This document shows, piece by piece, positions 53,236 to 63,497 of a stretch of DNA of 64,000 bases. The DNA lies in assembly GCF_003335505.1 (NCBI RefSeq), contig NZ_QPEX01000011.1, positions 62,001-126,000 of the forward strand, in the 5' to 3' direction. The notes under the pieces were generated by a model. It worked only from the letters and a program-made list of their open reading frames with translations. It did not search any database and had not been told where the DNA came from. How positions within the stretch are numbered: the first letter of the stretch is position 1; every line of letters starts with the position of its first letter. The stretch is from Bremerella cremea. Lineage in GTDB: Bacteria > Planctomycetota > Planctomycetia > Pirellulales > Pirellulaceae. A program made the translations under genes and the position numbers.

Positions 53236-54380
53236 TTTACGTCGACAACAACGCGACAACTCGCCTAGCCGAGGAAGTCGCCCAGGCCCTTGCCGAGGCC
53301 TATGCCACTGGATACTTAAATCCTTCTAGCCAGCACCAACTTGGCCAAAAGGCCCGCCGCAGGTTGGATGACGCCCGCGAAACAATTCTCAATCTTGTCG
53401 GCGGCGAAATCACTAAATTCCAAAGCGATCGGCTCGTCTTCACCAGCGGAGGAACCGAGGCCAACAACCTAGCTTTGTTCGGTTTAGGGAAACCATCTGA
53501 TGGTCAAGTCATCATCTCGGCAATCGAGCACCCTTCGATCAGCGAAGCCGCCGACCAATTGCGGGCCCAAGGAACAACCGTGCGGCAATTACCGGTCGAT
53601 TCCAACGGTGTCGTACAGTACGAAGAGCTTGGCAATTGGCTAACCGAACCGACACGCCTGGTTAGCGTAATGCTGGCCAACAACGAAACGGGCGTTCTCC
53701 AACCAGTTAGCGAAATCGCAGCAATTTGCCGCCATCGCCAGGTTCCGCTGCATGTGGACGCCGTGCAGGGGATTGGCAAAATACCCGTCAATTTCCGCTC
53801 GTTGCAAGCTTCTGCCATGACAATTTCCCCCCATAAATTCCACGGTCCGCGTGGAATAGGGGCACTCGTGCTGGACGATCGCGTGAAGCTGAACCCCACC
53901 ATGTTTGGCGGTTCACAACAATTAGCCATGCGGCCAGGGACCGAAAGTGTAGAACTGGCAATCGGTTTCCAAAAAGCCCTTGAACTTGCCCTCACGGCTC
54001 TGCCCACAGCTGGTCTGCGAATGCAATCGCAACGCGATCGCCTGGAAACGTCCCTGCTCGGGGAATTAGGGCCGGAGGCAATGGTAATCAACGGCGCCCA
54101 AGCGTTACGTTTGCCTCACACCTCAAACCTTGCCTTTCCAGGCATCGATCGCCAGGCTTTAGTGATGGCCTTAGACATGGCAGGCGTGGCATGCAGCACT
54201 GGTTCGGCATGTGCTAGCGGCTCGTCCGAACCCTCCCCCACGTTGATTGCGATGGGGCTAAACGAAGAGGTAATTTCCGGCTCGATTCGTTTAAGTTTGA
54301 GCCGCGAGACAACAGAAGAAGAAATCGACAAGTTAGTTTTTCATATCTCTAATTGTGTCAAAAGGTTACGTCGACGATAA
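53232..54380 (+). CDS. Cysteine desulfurase (NifS/IscS family)
   Basis: This PLP enzyme releases sulfur from cysteine for Fe-S cluster or thio-cofactor synthesis. It has 382 residues and starts at GTG 53232, overlapping the upstream stop. The PLP lysine is K202 in ISPHKFHGPRG. The catalytic cysteine is C327 in CSTGSACASG. The usual NNETGV and HVDAVQGIGK motifs are present. The short SGSACASG loop is typical of group I enzymes. No IscU or other Fe-S genes are adjacent; dnaA is the next gene. Confidence 0.93.
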   Translation: MIYVDNNATTRLAEEVAQALAEAYATGYLNPSSQHQLGQKARRRLDDARETILNLVGGEITKFQSDRLVFTSGGTEANNLALFGLGKPSDGQVIISAIEHPSISEAADQLRAQGTTVRQLPVDSNGVVQYEELGNWLTEPTRLVSVMLANNETGVLQPVSEIAAICRHRQVPLHVDAVQGIGKIPVNFRSLQASAMTISPHKFHGPRGIGALVLDDRVKLNPTMFGGSQQLAMRPGTESVELAIGFQKALELALTALPTAGLRMQSQRDRLETSLLGELGPEAMVINGAQALRLPHTSNLAFPGIDRQALVMALDMAGVACSTGSACASGSSEPSPTLIAMGLNEEVISGSIRLSLSRETTEEEIDKLVFHISNCVKRLRRR

Positions 54381-54429
54381 AACCGCCCGAAAAGCGATCC
54401 CCTGGCTAGTTTTCCCCATGCAAAAACCC

Positions 54430-54435
54430 TATAAT
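54430..54435 (+). promoter_or_regulatory. Probable -10 element of the dnaA promoter
   Basis: A perfect TATAAT lies 59 bases upstream of the dnaA GTG. No good -35 hexamer is visible at the expected distance, so the promoter may rely on an activator or a weak -35. It is the only strong promoter-like element in the 114-base gap. Confidence 0.5.
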
Positions 54436-54494
54436 TGGGACTTCGTTAACTAGTTGTCTGACAGACACTTCGGCAAACGAGCGACGGAGTTTGG

Positions 54495-55577
54495 GTGGTT
54501 ACGGAGATCATCACCATAGCTTTGCCCTGGGTCCGGCAAGAGGATCCCGCCCTAAATGGTTCCGCCAAGCGGTCCATAGAGGGACTGCGCCCGTTTGTAG
54601 CTGGCCCCGAGAATCGCTTGATTCAATCGGCGGTCGAAGCGTTAAAACAAGATGCTTCGCAGTTCTCTCCCTTAGTGCTCTATGGGCCGAGCGGATCTGG
54701 TAAATCGCATTTGCTGCAAGGCTTGATGGGAGTCTTAATCGAGAGAAATCCCAATCTCGACGTGTTGGCCATTACCGGTAGCGATTTTGCTCGCGAGTAT
54801 GGCAACGCTTTACGGCAAGAGACCGCCAACGAAACGCGTGCCCGCTTTTTCGGGGCCGACGTGTTGGTGCTGGAAGACCTGCACGAGATGCTGCACTTCC
54901 CCTCGATGCAGCAAACACTGCTGCACTTGCTCGACGAGCTTGATCGACGTGGGGCAACCGTCCTCGTTTCGTGTCGCGAGAATCCGATCGCGATGGAAGG
55001 CTTTTCATCCGAACTACGCAGCCGGTTGTCGGCTGGTTTGTTGATACCGGTCGTCTTGCCAGAGCAGGGGACTCGCGAGGTTCTCATTCAAGGGATCGCC
55101 ACGCGGCATAATCGCAAAATCACCCAGATGGCCGCCCAAAAGCTGGCCGTCGCGTTTCCGCACGGACTATTGCAGCTCAGCGGGATCGTTAATCGCTTGA
55201 TCGCCCAAACACCGCCTGAGCGTTGTATCGATACGGCATTGGTCGATTCGCTTTTGCAAAGCGATAAAAACACGGCCAAGATCAGCCTGCGAAACATCGC
55301 CAACCTAACGGCCAAGTATTTCCGCGTTAAGGTGGCCGACATGAAGGGAAGTTCGCGGCGACAAAGTATCGTCCAAGCGCGCAGCGTGGCGATGCTGTTG
55401 GCGCGGCAACTCACCGAAGAAAGCCTCAAAGCGGTTGGCAAGCATTTTGGTGGTCGAGACCACACCACCGTCATGCATGCCGTTAGCAGTATCGAAGCCA
55501 AGCTCAAAAAGGATGTCGCGTTGCGAGAAGCCGTCGCCGAACTACGCGAGGCCATACTGCAACAAAGTACAAACTAA
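54495..55577 (+). CDS. dnaA: Chromosomal replication initiator DnaA, short form
   Basis: DnaA binds origin boxes and melts DNA to load the helicase. This protein has 360 residues, about 90-100 shorter than usual: domain I (helicase and partner binding) and most of domain II are absent. The AAA+ domain has the P-loop GPSGSGKS (64-71) and Walker B VLVLEDL (123-129), where the usual DD is ED. The arginine finger region is ELRSRLSAG. Domain IV ends with the DNA-binding signature GGRDHTTVMHA at about 319-329. GTG at 54495 was used, and no upstream frame provides domain I. Confidence 0.92.
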   Translation: MVTEIITIALPWVRQEDPALNGSAKRSIEGLRPFVAGPENRLIQSAVEALKQDASQFSPLVLYGPSGSGKSHLLQGLMGVLIERNPNLDVLAITGSDFAREYGNALRQETANETRARFFGADVLVLEDLHEMLHFPSMQQTLLHLLDELDRRGATVLVSCRENPIAMEGFSSELRSRLSAGLLIPVVLPEQGTREVLIQGIATRHNRKITQMAAQKLAVAFPHGLLQLSGIVNRLIAQTPPERCIDTALVDSLLQSDKNTAKISLRNIANLTAKYFRVKVADMKGSSRRQSIVQARSVAMLLARQLTEESLKAVGKHFGGRDHTTVMHAVSSIEAKLKKDVALREAVAELREAILQQSTN

Positions 55578-55608
55578 CACGGATGAATTTCGAAGCGGGA
55601 CATTTCCC

Positions 55609-55760
55609 GTAGGGTCCGCTATGCGGACCAATAAATGGTGAGACAGCCATGCGATCTCACCTCCTTCGAACCGTTTGCATAAGCTGCATACGACTCGAAG
55701 AAAAACGCAAGATAGATGCATTAGATAACATGTAATTCCGGCCTGCACCGCGGGCCCTAC
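55609..55760. repeat. Inverted REP pair between dnaA and dnaN
   Basis: The plus copy (55609-55629) contains GGTCCGCTATGCGGACC. The degenerate minus copy (55739-55760) reads as GTAGGGCCCGCGG on the complement. Both belong to the family flanking the RAYT at 33 kb. Confidence 0.7.
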
Positions 55761-55970
55761 GGAGATGGAGAGTGGAAAAGATGTCGCTTTTGTGTGCGTG
55801 AATGTTGGTAAAGCGTTGCTAGCCGGTTTGGAAAAAAACAACCAACACCGCTAGCGAATTTGTCGACGCGAAAACAACAGGGAACCAACGGCTTAGCGCC
55901 AGGTTTTTCACACACATGAAATGAGCTAACGACTCGGGAATCGTCGAGTCAAACAGACTTGTTCACCGAC

Positions 55971-56020
55971 TTATCGACAGCTCGTGGCGGCGCCTTACTA
56001 CTACTACTCTTTCGAAATAC
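55971..56020 (+). other. Basal-unwinding-like element: DnaA box, GC cluster, DnaA-trio repeats
   Basis: TTATCGACA (55971-55979) is followed by GC cluster 55980-55994, trios TTA, CTA, CTA, CTA at 55995-56006 and an AT-rich run. The CTA-strand orientation matches the published DnaA-trio arrangement (3'-GAT-5' on the opposite strand). It lies 48 bases before dnaN. The assignment is by pattern; unwinding activity is not shown. Confidence 0.6.
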
Positions 56021-56053
56021 TAAAAGAAGACATTTGTTGGATTCTGTTACTCC

Positions 56054-57169
56054 ATGAAAATCACGTTCGACCGCGAGAAGTTTCAACAGGCATTCCAGAC
56101 TGCGGCCATGGTAGCCCCTAGCCGTAGTCCCAAGCCGATCCTACAAAACGTCAAACTTGACGCCACTGAGAAATCCGCCATCCTAATGGCCACCGATATG
56201 GAAATCGGCGTGCGGATCGAAGTGGAAGGCATTGAAGTCGAACAGCCAGGCAGTATCGTTTTGCCTGTGGCACGGTTCGGTTCTATCTTGAAGGAGGTTC
56301 GCGATGAAAAGCTCAGCGTGCAACGCGAAGAATCACGCACCGTCGTGCAAGCCCAACACAGCAAGTTCACCTTGTCGAGCGAAGACCCCGACGAGTTTCC
56401 CACTGTGCAAGGATTCGCCGAGACGAAGTACCATGAAGTATCGGCTCGGGTTTTCAAAGAACTAATCCGCCGCACGCTCTTCGCCACCGATACCGAAAGT
56501 GGTCGCTATGCCTTGGGTGGCGTGCTGTTGGAACTTGGCGAAAACAGCATCACCGCGGTTGCTACCGATGGCCGCCGTCTGGCCAAGATGGAAGGGCCTG
56601 CTACGCAGGTCGAAGGACATGGCCAAACCGACGCGATGACGATTGTGCCTTCTCGGGCGATGCAATTGATCGAGCGAAGTTTGACCGATCTCGAAGCGAC
56701 GGTGCAAATCGCTTCCCGCACCAACGACGTACTTGTAAAAGTTGGCCCAGCCACGATCTACGCTCGCTTGGTCGAAGGACGCTTTCCGAAGTGGCGTGAT
56801 GTGTTGCCTGAGAAACGAGATGCGGCCCATATCGAGATGTCGGTCGGTCCCGCGTTCGCCGCTTTGCGTCAGGCTGCCATTGTGACGTCCGACGAGAGCC
56901 GTGGAATCGACTTCACGTTCGGCAACGGCTCGATGATCCTTTCTAGCAACACGGCCGAGGTGGGCGATTCTCGCGTCGAGATTCCGATCCCGTTTGATGG
57001 CGACCCTGTCGAGATCACGATGGACCATCGCTTCGTTGCCGACTTTTACAAGGTGCTAGGGAGTGAAAACAACTTCACCCTTAATATCCAGAATGCCGAA
57101 AGCGCTGCCCTATTCAGCACAGACGACAACTACGACTACGTCGTGATGCCGCTGGCCCGTGATCGGTAA
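56054..57169 (+). CDS. dnaN: DNA polymerase III sliding clamp (beta subunit)
   Basis: The beta clamp is a ring-shaped dimer that tethers polymerase III to DNA. This 371-residue protein has the standard three-domain repeat: domain 1 (MKITFDREKFQQAFQTAAMV), domain 2 (ETKYHEVSARVFKELIRRTLFATDTE) and domain 3 (RDVLPEKRDAAHIEMSVGPA). The carboxyl terminus is YDYVVMPLARDR, near the usual PMRL end that contacts partners. It lies directly after the origin region. Length and motifs are normal. Confidence 0.96.
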   Translation: MKITFDREKFQQAFQTAAMVAPSRSPKPILQNVKLDATEKSAILMATDMEIGVRIEVEGIEVEQPGSIVLPVARFGSILKEVRDEKLSVQREESRTVVQAQHSKFTLSSEDPDEFPTVQGFAETKYHEVSARVFKELIRRTLFATDTESGRYALGGVLLELGENSITAVATDGRRLAKMEGPATQVEGHGQTDAMTIVPSRAMQLIERSLTDLEATVQIASRTNDVLVKVGPATIYARLVEGRFPKWRDVLPEKRDAAHIEMSVGPAFAALRQAAIVTSDESRGIDFTFGNGSMILSSNTAEVGDSRVEIPIPFDGDPVEITMDHRFVADFYKVLGSENNFTLNIQNAESAALFSTDDNYDYVVMPLARDR

Positions 57170-57180
57170 GTTACCCGAAT

Positions 57181-57322
57181 TAGGGTGCGTCGAGACGCAC
57201 CAAGAACGAGAGTACGGTAATACATGGCGTTCGTGTGGAGACGTAAACGAACTGAGCCGAAACGTGAACACCAAGAAGATGCAAGACAATTAGCAGGTCA
57301 TGGTGCGTCAAGACGCACCCCA
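57181..57322. repeat. Second-family REP pair between dnaN and the DUF721 gene
   Basis: TAGGGTGCGTCGAGACGCACC (57181-57201) and GGTGCGTCAAGACGCACC (57302-57319) are in inverted orientation. The core GGTGCGTC-GACGCACC is a palindrome different from the RAYT-associated family. Confidence 0.85.
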
Positions 57323-57381
57323 CAACAAAGCCCTGTCGGGGCGACGCGGAACTTGAACCCTCAGAAACGGAATTTCCAATC

Positions 57382-57696
57382 ATGAGCGATCGCCAACCAG
57401 GCCGGGTGCAATCGATCAAAGGAACGTTGGCCCAGTTGATGGTCCAAAAGGGTTACGCCCAAGTTCAAACGGCCGATGCTTGTCAAAAGGCTTGGAGCGT
57501 TGCCGCCGGAGAGCGATTGGCCGAACATAGCATCGCCGGCAATGTCACCCGAGGAAAACTTTTGGTGATGGTCGCCAACTCTACGATTAGCCAGATGATT
57601 AGTTTTCAAAAAACAAAGATCCTCAAATCGTTACAGGATCAACTGCCCGACCACAACATCACCGATTTGAAAATCAAAGTCGGCAGAATCGACTAG
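57382..57696 (+). CDS. DUF721 (DciA-like) protein
   Basis: This 104-residue protein of the DUF721 family includes DciA, the ancestral loader/partner of the DnaB helicase in bacteria without DnaC. Visible family features are GTLAQLMVQKGYAQ, AWSVAAGERLAEHSIAGNVTRGKLLVMVANSTISQMISFQKTKIL with the conserved W...G..., and a C-terminal strand ITDLKIKVGRI. The position between dnaN and gyrB is common for DUF721 genes, which supports a replication role. Confidence 0.88.
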   Translation: MSDRQPGRVQSIKGTLAQLMVQKGYAQVQTADACQKAWSVAAGERLAEHSIAGNVTRGKLLVMVANSTISQMISFQKTKILKSLQDQLPDHNITDLKIKVGRID

Positions 57697-57697
57697 C

Positions 57698-60439
<2,742 letters not shown>

Positions 60440-60450
60440 GCAAGGCATAA

Positions 60451-60480
60451 AAAAAGGCCCATCAAACGATGGGCCTTTTT
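60451..60480. terminator. Bidirectional terminator between gyrB and the YTV protein gene
   Basis: AAAAAGGCCCATC (60451-60463) pairs with GATGGGCCTTTTT (60468-60480) around a 4-base loop, with T-runs on both exits. Confidence 0.92.
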
Positions 60481-60500
60481 CGTTGGGTGTTGGCTGACGA

Positions 60501-61898
60501 TTAGCTTCCGTCGGCGTTTTTCAGCGATGGCTTGCCAGTCTCATCACTATCGCTAGGTGAGTTTGCCGTGTTGGACTTTTTGCCTTCCACGGTTTCTTCA
60601 ATCGTCTCTTCCTTTTCTTCGAAGGTCGTCACTTTGCGTTCGACCACAGTCCCTGGCTTCATGGCCGGAGTTGGTTGGCTGGGCGAGATAACCTCGCGAC
60701 GCGTGGTGGTGGCCGGCGCGATGGTGATTGGATTGCCGTAGTCATCCAACGGAATCCGCATCGTGACGGTGCGTGGTGTCCGCTTCGTGTAGGTGTACTG
60801 AACCCACTTTGGGTTCAGCTTGGTCTCAGTGACGGTGCTGGTTTCAGCAACCCACTTTTGCACCTTCACTTCGTACGGTTCCACTTTTTGCTCGTACACC
60901 ATTCGCGTTGTGGTGACCGGCACCTTGCGGACAACTTCTTCCGGAACCCACTTGCAGACTTTAACCGGAACGATGTTCTCGATTCGTTCCACCACTTGTT
61001 TCTGCACGGTCACCGGAATTTGGTTGACCTGTTGAACTTGTTCGTAGCGGGTCACGTTGTACGGGATCCGTCGAACTTGAACTTCGTCTTCGTATCGAAC
61101 ACGTTGAACAGGAACTTGCTGCGTGACCTGAGTTGGCACGTATTGCGTGGTCGGAACTTGCTGAGCAACGACGTTCGGCACGTACTGCGTGACATTGGAA
61201 ACCGTCCCAGGGCGTTGCTGCGGAACCCAGTGGAGCCCGCCTCGATCGTACATCACCTGACCTGTGGCAGGATCAACGTAAGTTTGCCCAGTCGTCCAGC
61301 GCAAACGATTACGAACCGGACCTGGCGTATAAACCTGAGAGGTTTGATAGCTACCTTGGTCGACGTACTGCGTGCGACAAACGGTTTGCGGTTGGTACAT
61401 CGTCACAGTTTGATTTTGGATAACCGTTTCGGTCACCGGTCGGCGGACGACGCGTTGCTCTTCCATGAACTGAGTTTCGACGACCGGACGCATCACGGTT
61501 TGAACCTGTTCGCGCATCTCGGTCTCGTTCACGTAACGAACTTGATTGTAGCTGCGATCTTCGGTTCGTTCTTCCCACACCGGCTTCATCACGGTGTACC
61601 GTTCTTCCCGTTCGGAAGTTTCCGTAACTGGCTTGGCTACGGTATAAACCCGTTCTCGTTGTTGGGTTTCCCAAACAGGGCGATAGGTGGTGACCTCTTT
61701 AGGAACTTCCACCCGTTCGTATTCCAAGCGATAGGTAGTGACCGGTTGTTCGTCGACAACGGTCTGAGTAACGATTTTGTAGCTCGGTCCGCAACCGCCG
61801 CAACTTTGAGCCAGGGCGATGTTCGGAGTAATGCTCGAGCCCAACATACCCAGCAGGGCAGGGGCTACCATTGCCATTTTAAGGTGAGCGAGTTTCAT
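60501..61898 (-). CDS. YTV-domain-type secreted protein
   Basis: The protein has 465 residues with a signal peptide (MVAPALLGMLGSSITPNIALA). The mature part is a long series of Val/Thr/Glu/Arg-rich strands of the type TYRPVWETQQRERVYTVAKP, ERYTVMKPVWEERTEDRSY, and VRRPVTETVIQNQTVTMYQP. This is the YTV pattern known from planctomycete cell-envelope proteins. Repeats are about 25-35 residues long. The C-terminal part is Glu/Thr-rich. Such proteins may form a fibrous proteinaceous wall, but that is inference. A long AT-rich gap precedes the gene. Confidence 0.85.
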   Translation of the reverse strand: MKLAHLKMAMVAPALLGMLGSSITPNIALAQSCGGCGPSYKIVTQTVVDEQPVTTYRLEYERVEVPKEVTTYRPVWETQQRERVYTVAKPVTETSEREERYTVMKPVWEERTEDRSYNQVRYVNETEMREQVQTVMRPVVETQFMEEQRVVRRPVTETVIQNQTVTMYQPQTVCRTQYVDQGSYQTSQVYTPGPVRNRLRWTTGQTYVDPATGQVMYDRGGLHWVPQQRPGTVSNVTQYVPNVVAQQVPTTQYVPTQVTQQVPVQRVRYEDEVQVRRIPYNVTRYEQVQQVNQIPVTVQKQVVERIENIVPVKVCKWVPEEVVRKVPVTTTRMVYEQKVEPYEVKVQKWVAETSTVTETKLNPKWVQYTYTKRTPRTVTMRIPLDDYGNPITIAPATTTRREVISPSQPTPAMKPGTVVERKVTTFEEKEETIEETVEGKKSNTANSPSDSDETGKPSLKNADGS

Positions 61899-62458
61899 GA
61901 TTGTTTAGTGTCCTAACCAAGATGGTTTTTCGAATACGACCTGTGGAGGCCTATCCGCCGACGAAATCCTTCTCGCTCCTGCTCGGTTCTAATCCCTTAA
62001 ACGGGGCGCCTCTTCCACATGGATGAGCCTTATTTAGCGTCGCAAAAATCATGCGGACTGGCAAACAGAAAAGTTTACCAACCGAATTGATTTCAACTGG
62101 AAAAGCATACCTTACATAGTCTTACGGCAAACAAAAATGTTTCAAGATTTCCTTTCGAATTGCCGACGAACTAATCCGTTTTTTTGGCAAACTGCAACTA
62201 CTTTGCAAGGTCGTTGCGGGCTAGCTTAACCAGTCGGAAAAGTTTACCGAAAGCATCATCCGCAGTAGCTGGGCGTTGCGTATCCAAAACGGATGTTGCG
62301 AAATCACAACATCACGCTCCACAGCCTTGCTGCGGTCGATGCTGTCAGGGGGGATGCTGGCAATACTTGCTACAAGCCGGTTCGCCAGCTTATCCCAAAG
62401 TATGCTGACTGCTATCGCTTGGACTTTCTGCCGCTAGAGTGTTGCCTTTGACAGGCAA
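61899..62458. other. Intergenic region (560 bases) upstream of the YTV gene
   Basis: No credible gene. The motif GAAAAGTTTACC is repeated at about 62068 and 62237 in the same orientation. It may be part of a regulatory site. Short frames here have no protein character. Confidence 0.45.
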
Positions 62459-63397
62459 TTATGAATTTTCCAGCCGAACTGCTTGATGAATCGCTTCGGC
62501 CGTTGACATGGGACGATGCGAGAAACGCTTCTCTGCCCGATCATCACTTACGGTCGTTGGGTTCCGTAGACCTTCAATCAGATGGCGTCCCACCTCGGCG
62601 CTGGTCGGGGTGACAAGACCTAGCCACAAGCTTGACAGGTAAGGGGTGAGAAAGGGAACGCGAACCAGAATCCGTGTTAGGTTCTTTTCCTGGGCATACA
62701 TCTGAATCAGTTGCCCATAGGTCACCACATCATGGCTACCTACTTCGAAAATATCGCTTTGGGTAAGGGGCAACGCAATGGCCTCAAACAGATACTGCAA
62801 GATATCTTCCGTGGCGATTGGTTGGGTGGGCGTCGATAGCCAGCGCGGGCAAATCATGATGGGCAGTTTTTGTGTTAGCGAACGAATCATTTCGTACGAC
62901 AAACTGCCAGGCCCTAAGACTACCGAGGCACGTAGCTCGATCGTGGGCACCCCGGACTGTTGAAAAATCTCTCCGACTTCATGCCGGCTGCGAAGATGCG
63001 GAGAAAGGTCGGGATCGTTGTCGTCGCCGAGACCACCGAGATAAATAATCCGCGAAACGTTCGCTTGCTTGGCTGCAGCCACGAAACTTTGCGCCGCCAG
63101 ACGATCGTTCTTCTCAAAGTCTTTCGCGTTTCCCATGCCATGAATCAAATAGTAAGCCACATCAATCCCTTCTAGCGACTTACGGATGGTATCGGAATGA
63201 AGTACGTCACCGATGCTGATTTCAACTTGATCTCGATAAGAGGGATCGAGGCGGTCCGGATTTCTCACAAAGCAGCGGACGTTGTGAAACGGCAACAATT
63301 TCGGTACGAGACGACTACCGATATAGCCAGAGGCGCCGGCTACTAGAATGGACTTTCGGGGAAGTGAATCATTGGGAATTACGCAGGTCATGGGCAT
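62459..63397 (-). CDS. NAD(P)-binding SDR/NmrA-like protein
   Basis: This Rossmann-fold protein of 312 residues has the cofactor loop LVAGASGYIGSRL at about 18-30, then VRCFVRNPDRL, IDVAYYLIHGMG and SRIIYLGGLGDD. A later region has ELRASVVLGPGSLSYEMIR and SLWLGLVTPTSAEVGRHL. It belongs to the YbjT/NmrA-like atypical SDR group, many of which are redox sensors or reductases with unknown substrates. ATG 63397 (or 63391) was chosen over the TTG at 63415. A DUF1990 gene starts divergently 100 bases away, which suggests shared regulation. Confidence 0.85.
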   Translation of the reverse strand: MPMTCVIPNDSLPRKSILVAGASGYIGSRLVPKLLPFHNVRCFVRNPDRLDPSYRDQVEISIGDVLHSDTIRKSLEGIDVAYYLIHGMGNAKDFEKNDRLAAQSFVAAAKQANVSRIIYLGGLGDDNDPDLSPHLRSRHEVGEIFQQSGVPTIELRASVVLGPGSLSYEMIRSLTQKLPIMICPRWLSTPTQPIATEDILQYLFEAIALPLTQSDIFEVGSHDVVTYGQLIQMYAQEKNLTRILVRVPFLTPYLSSLWLGLVTPTSAEVGRHLIEGLRNPTTVSDDRAEKRFSHRPMSTAEAIHQAVRLENS

Positions 63398-63497
63398 TCT
63401 TATGTCGCCAGACAAGTGAGGTTATCTCGCGTAAAATCCTACGGTTAACGGCTCTAAGTAGGAGAGCATGAATAGACAGTGCGTAATAGGAACCGCA

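Larger units (their letters stand above)
55578..56053. other. oriC: Candidate chromosomal origin (oriC) between dnaA and dnaN
   Basis: This 476-base gap holds DnaA-box-like sites: TTTTTCACA at 55904-55912 (fits TTWTNCACA), TTGTTCACC at 55960-55968, TTATCGACA at 55971-55979 and TTGTCGACG at 55860-55868. After the 55971 box comes a GC-rich block (55980-55994), then TTA-CTA-CTA-CTA (55995-56006), then an AT-rich stretch to the dnaN ATG. The same order (boxes, GC cluster, DnaA-trios, AT-rich) defines the basal unwinding element of bacterial origins. An inverted REP pair lies in the left part (55609-55760). Confidence 0.65.

Noticed and set aside
60675..61916. 413-residue plus-strand frame across the YTV gene
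   Set aside because: Its His/Asn/Leu-rich composition is the mirror of the Val/Thr repeat protein on the minus strand, which has a signal peptide and known family pattern.
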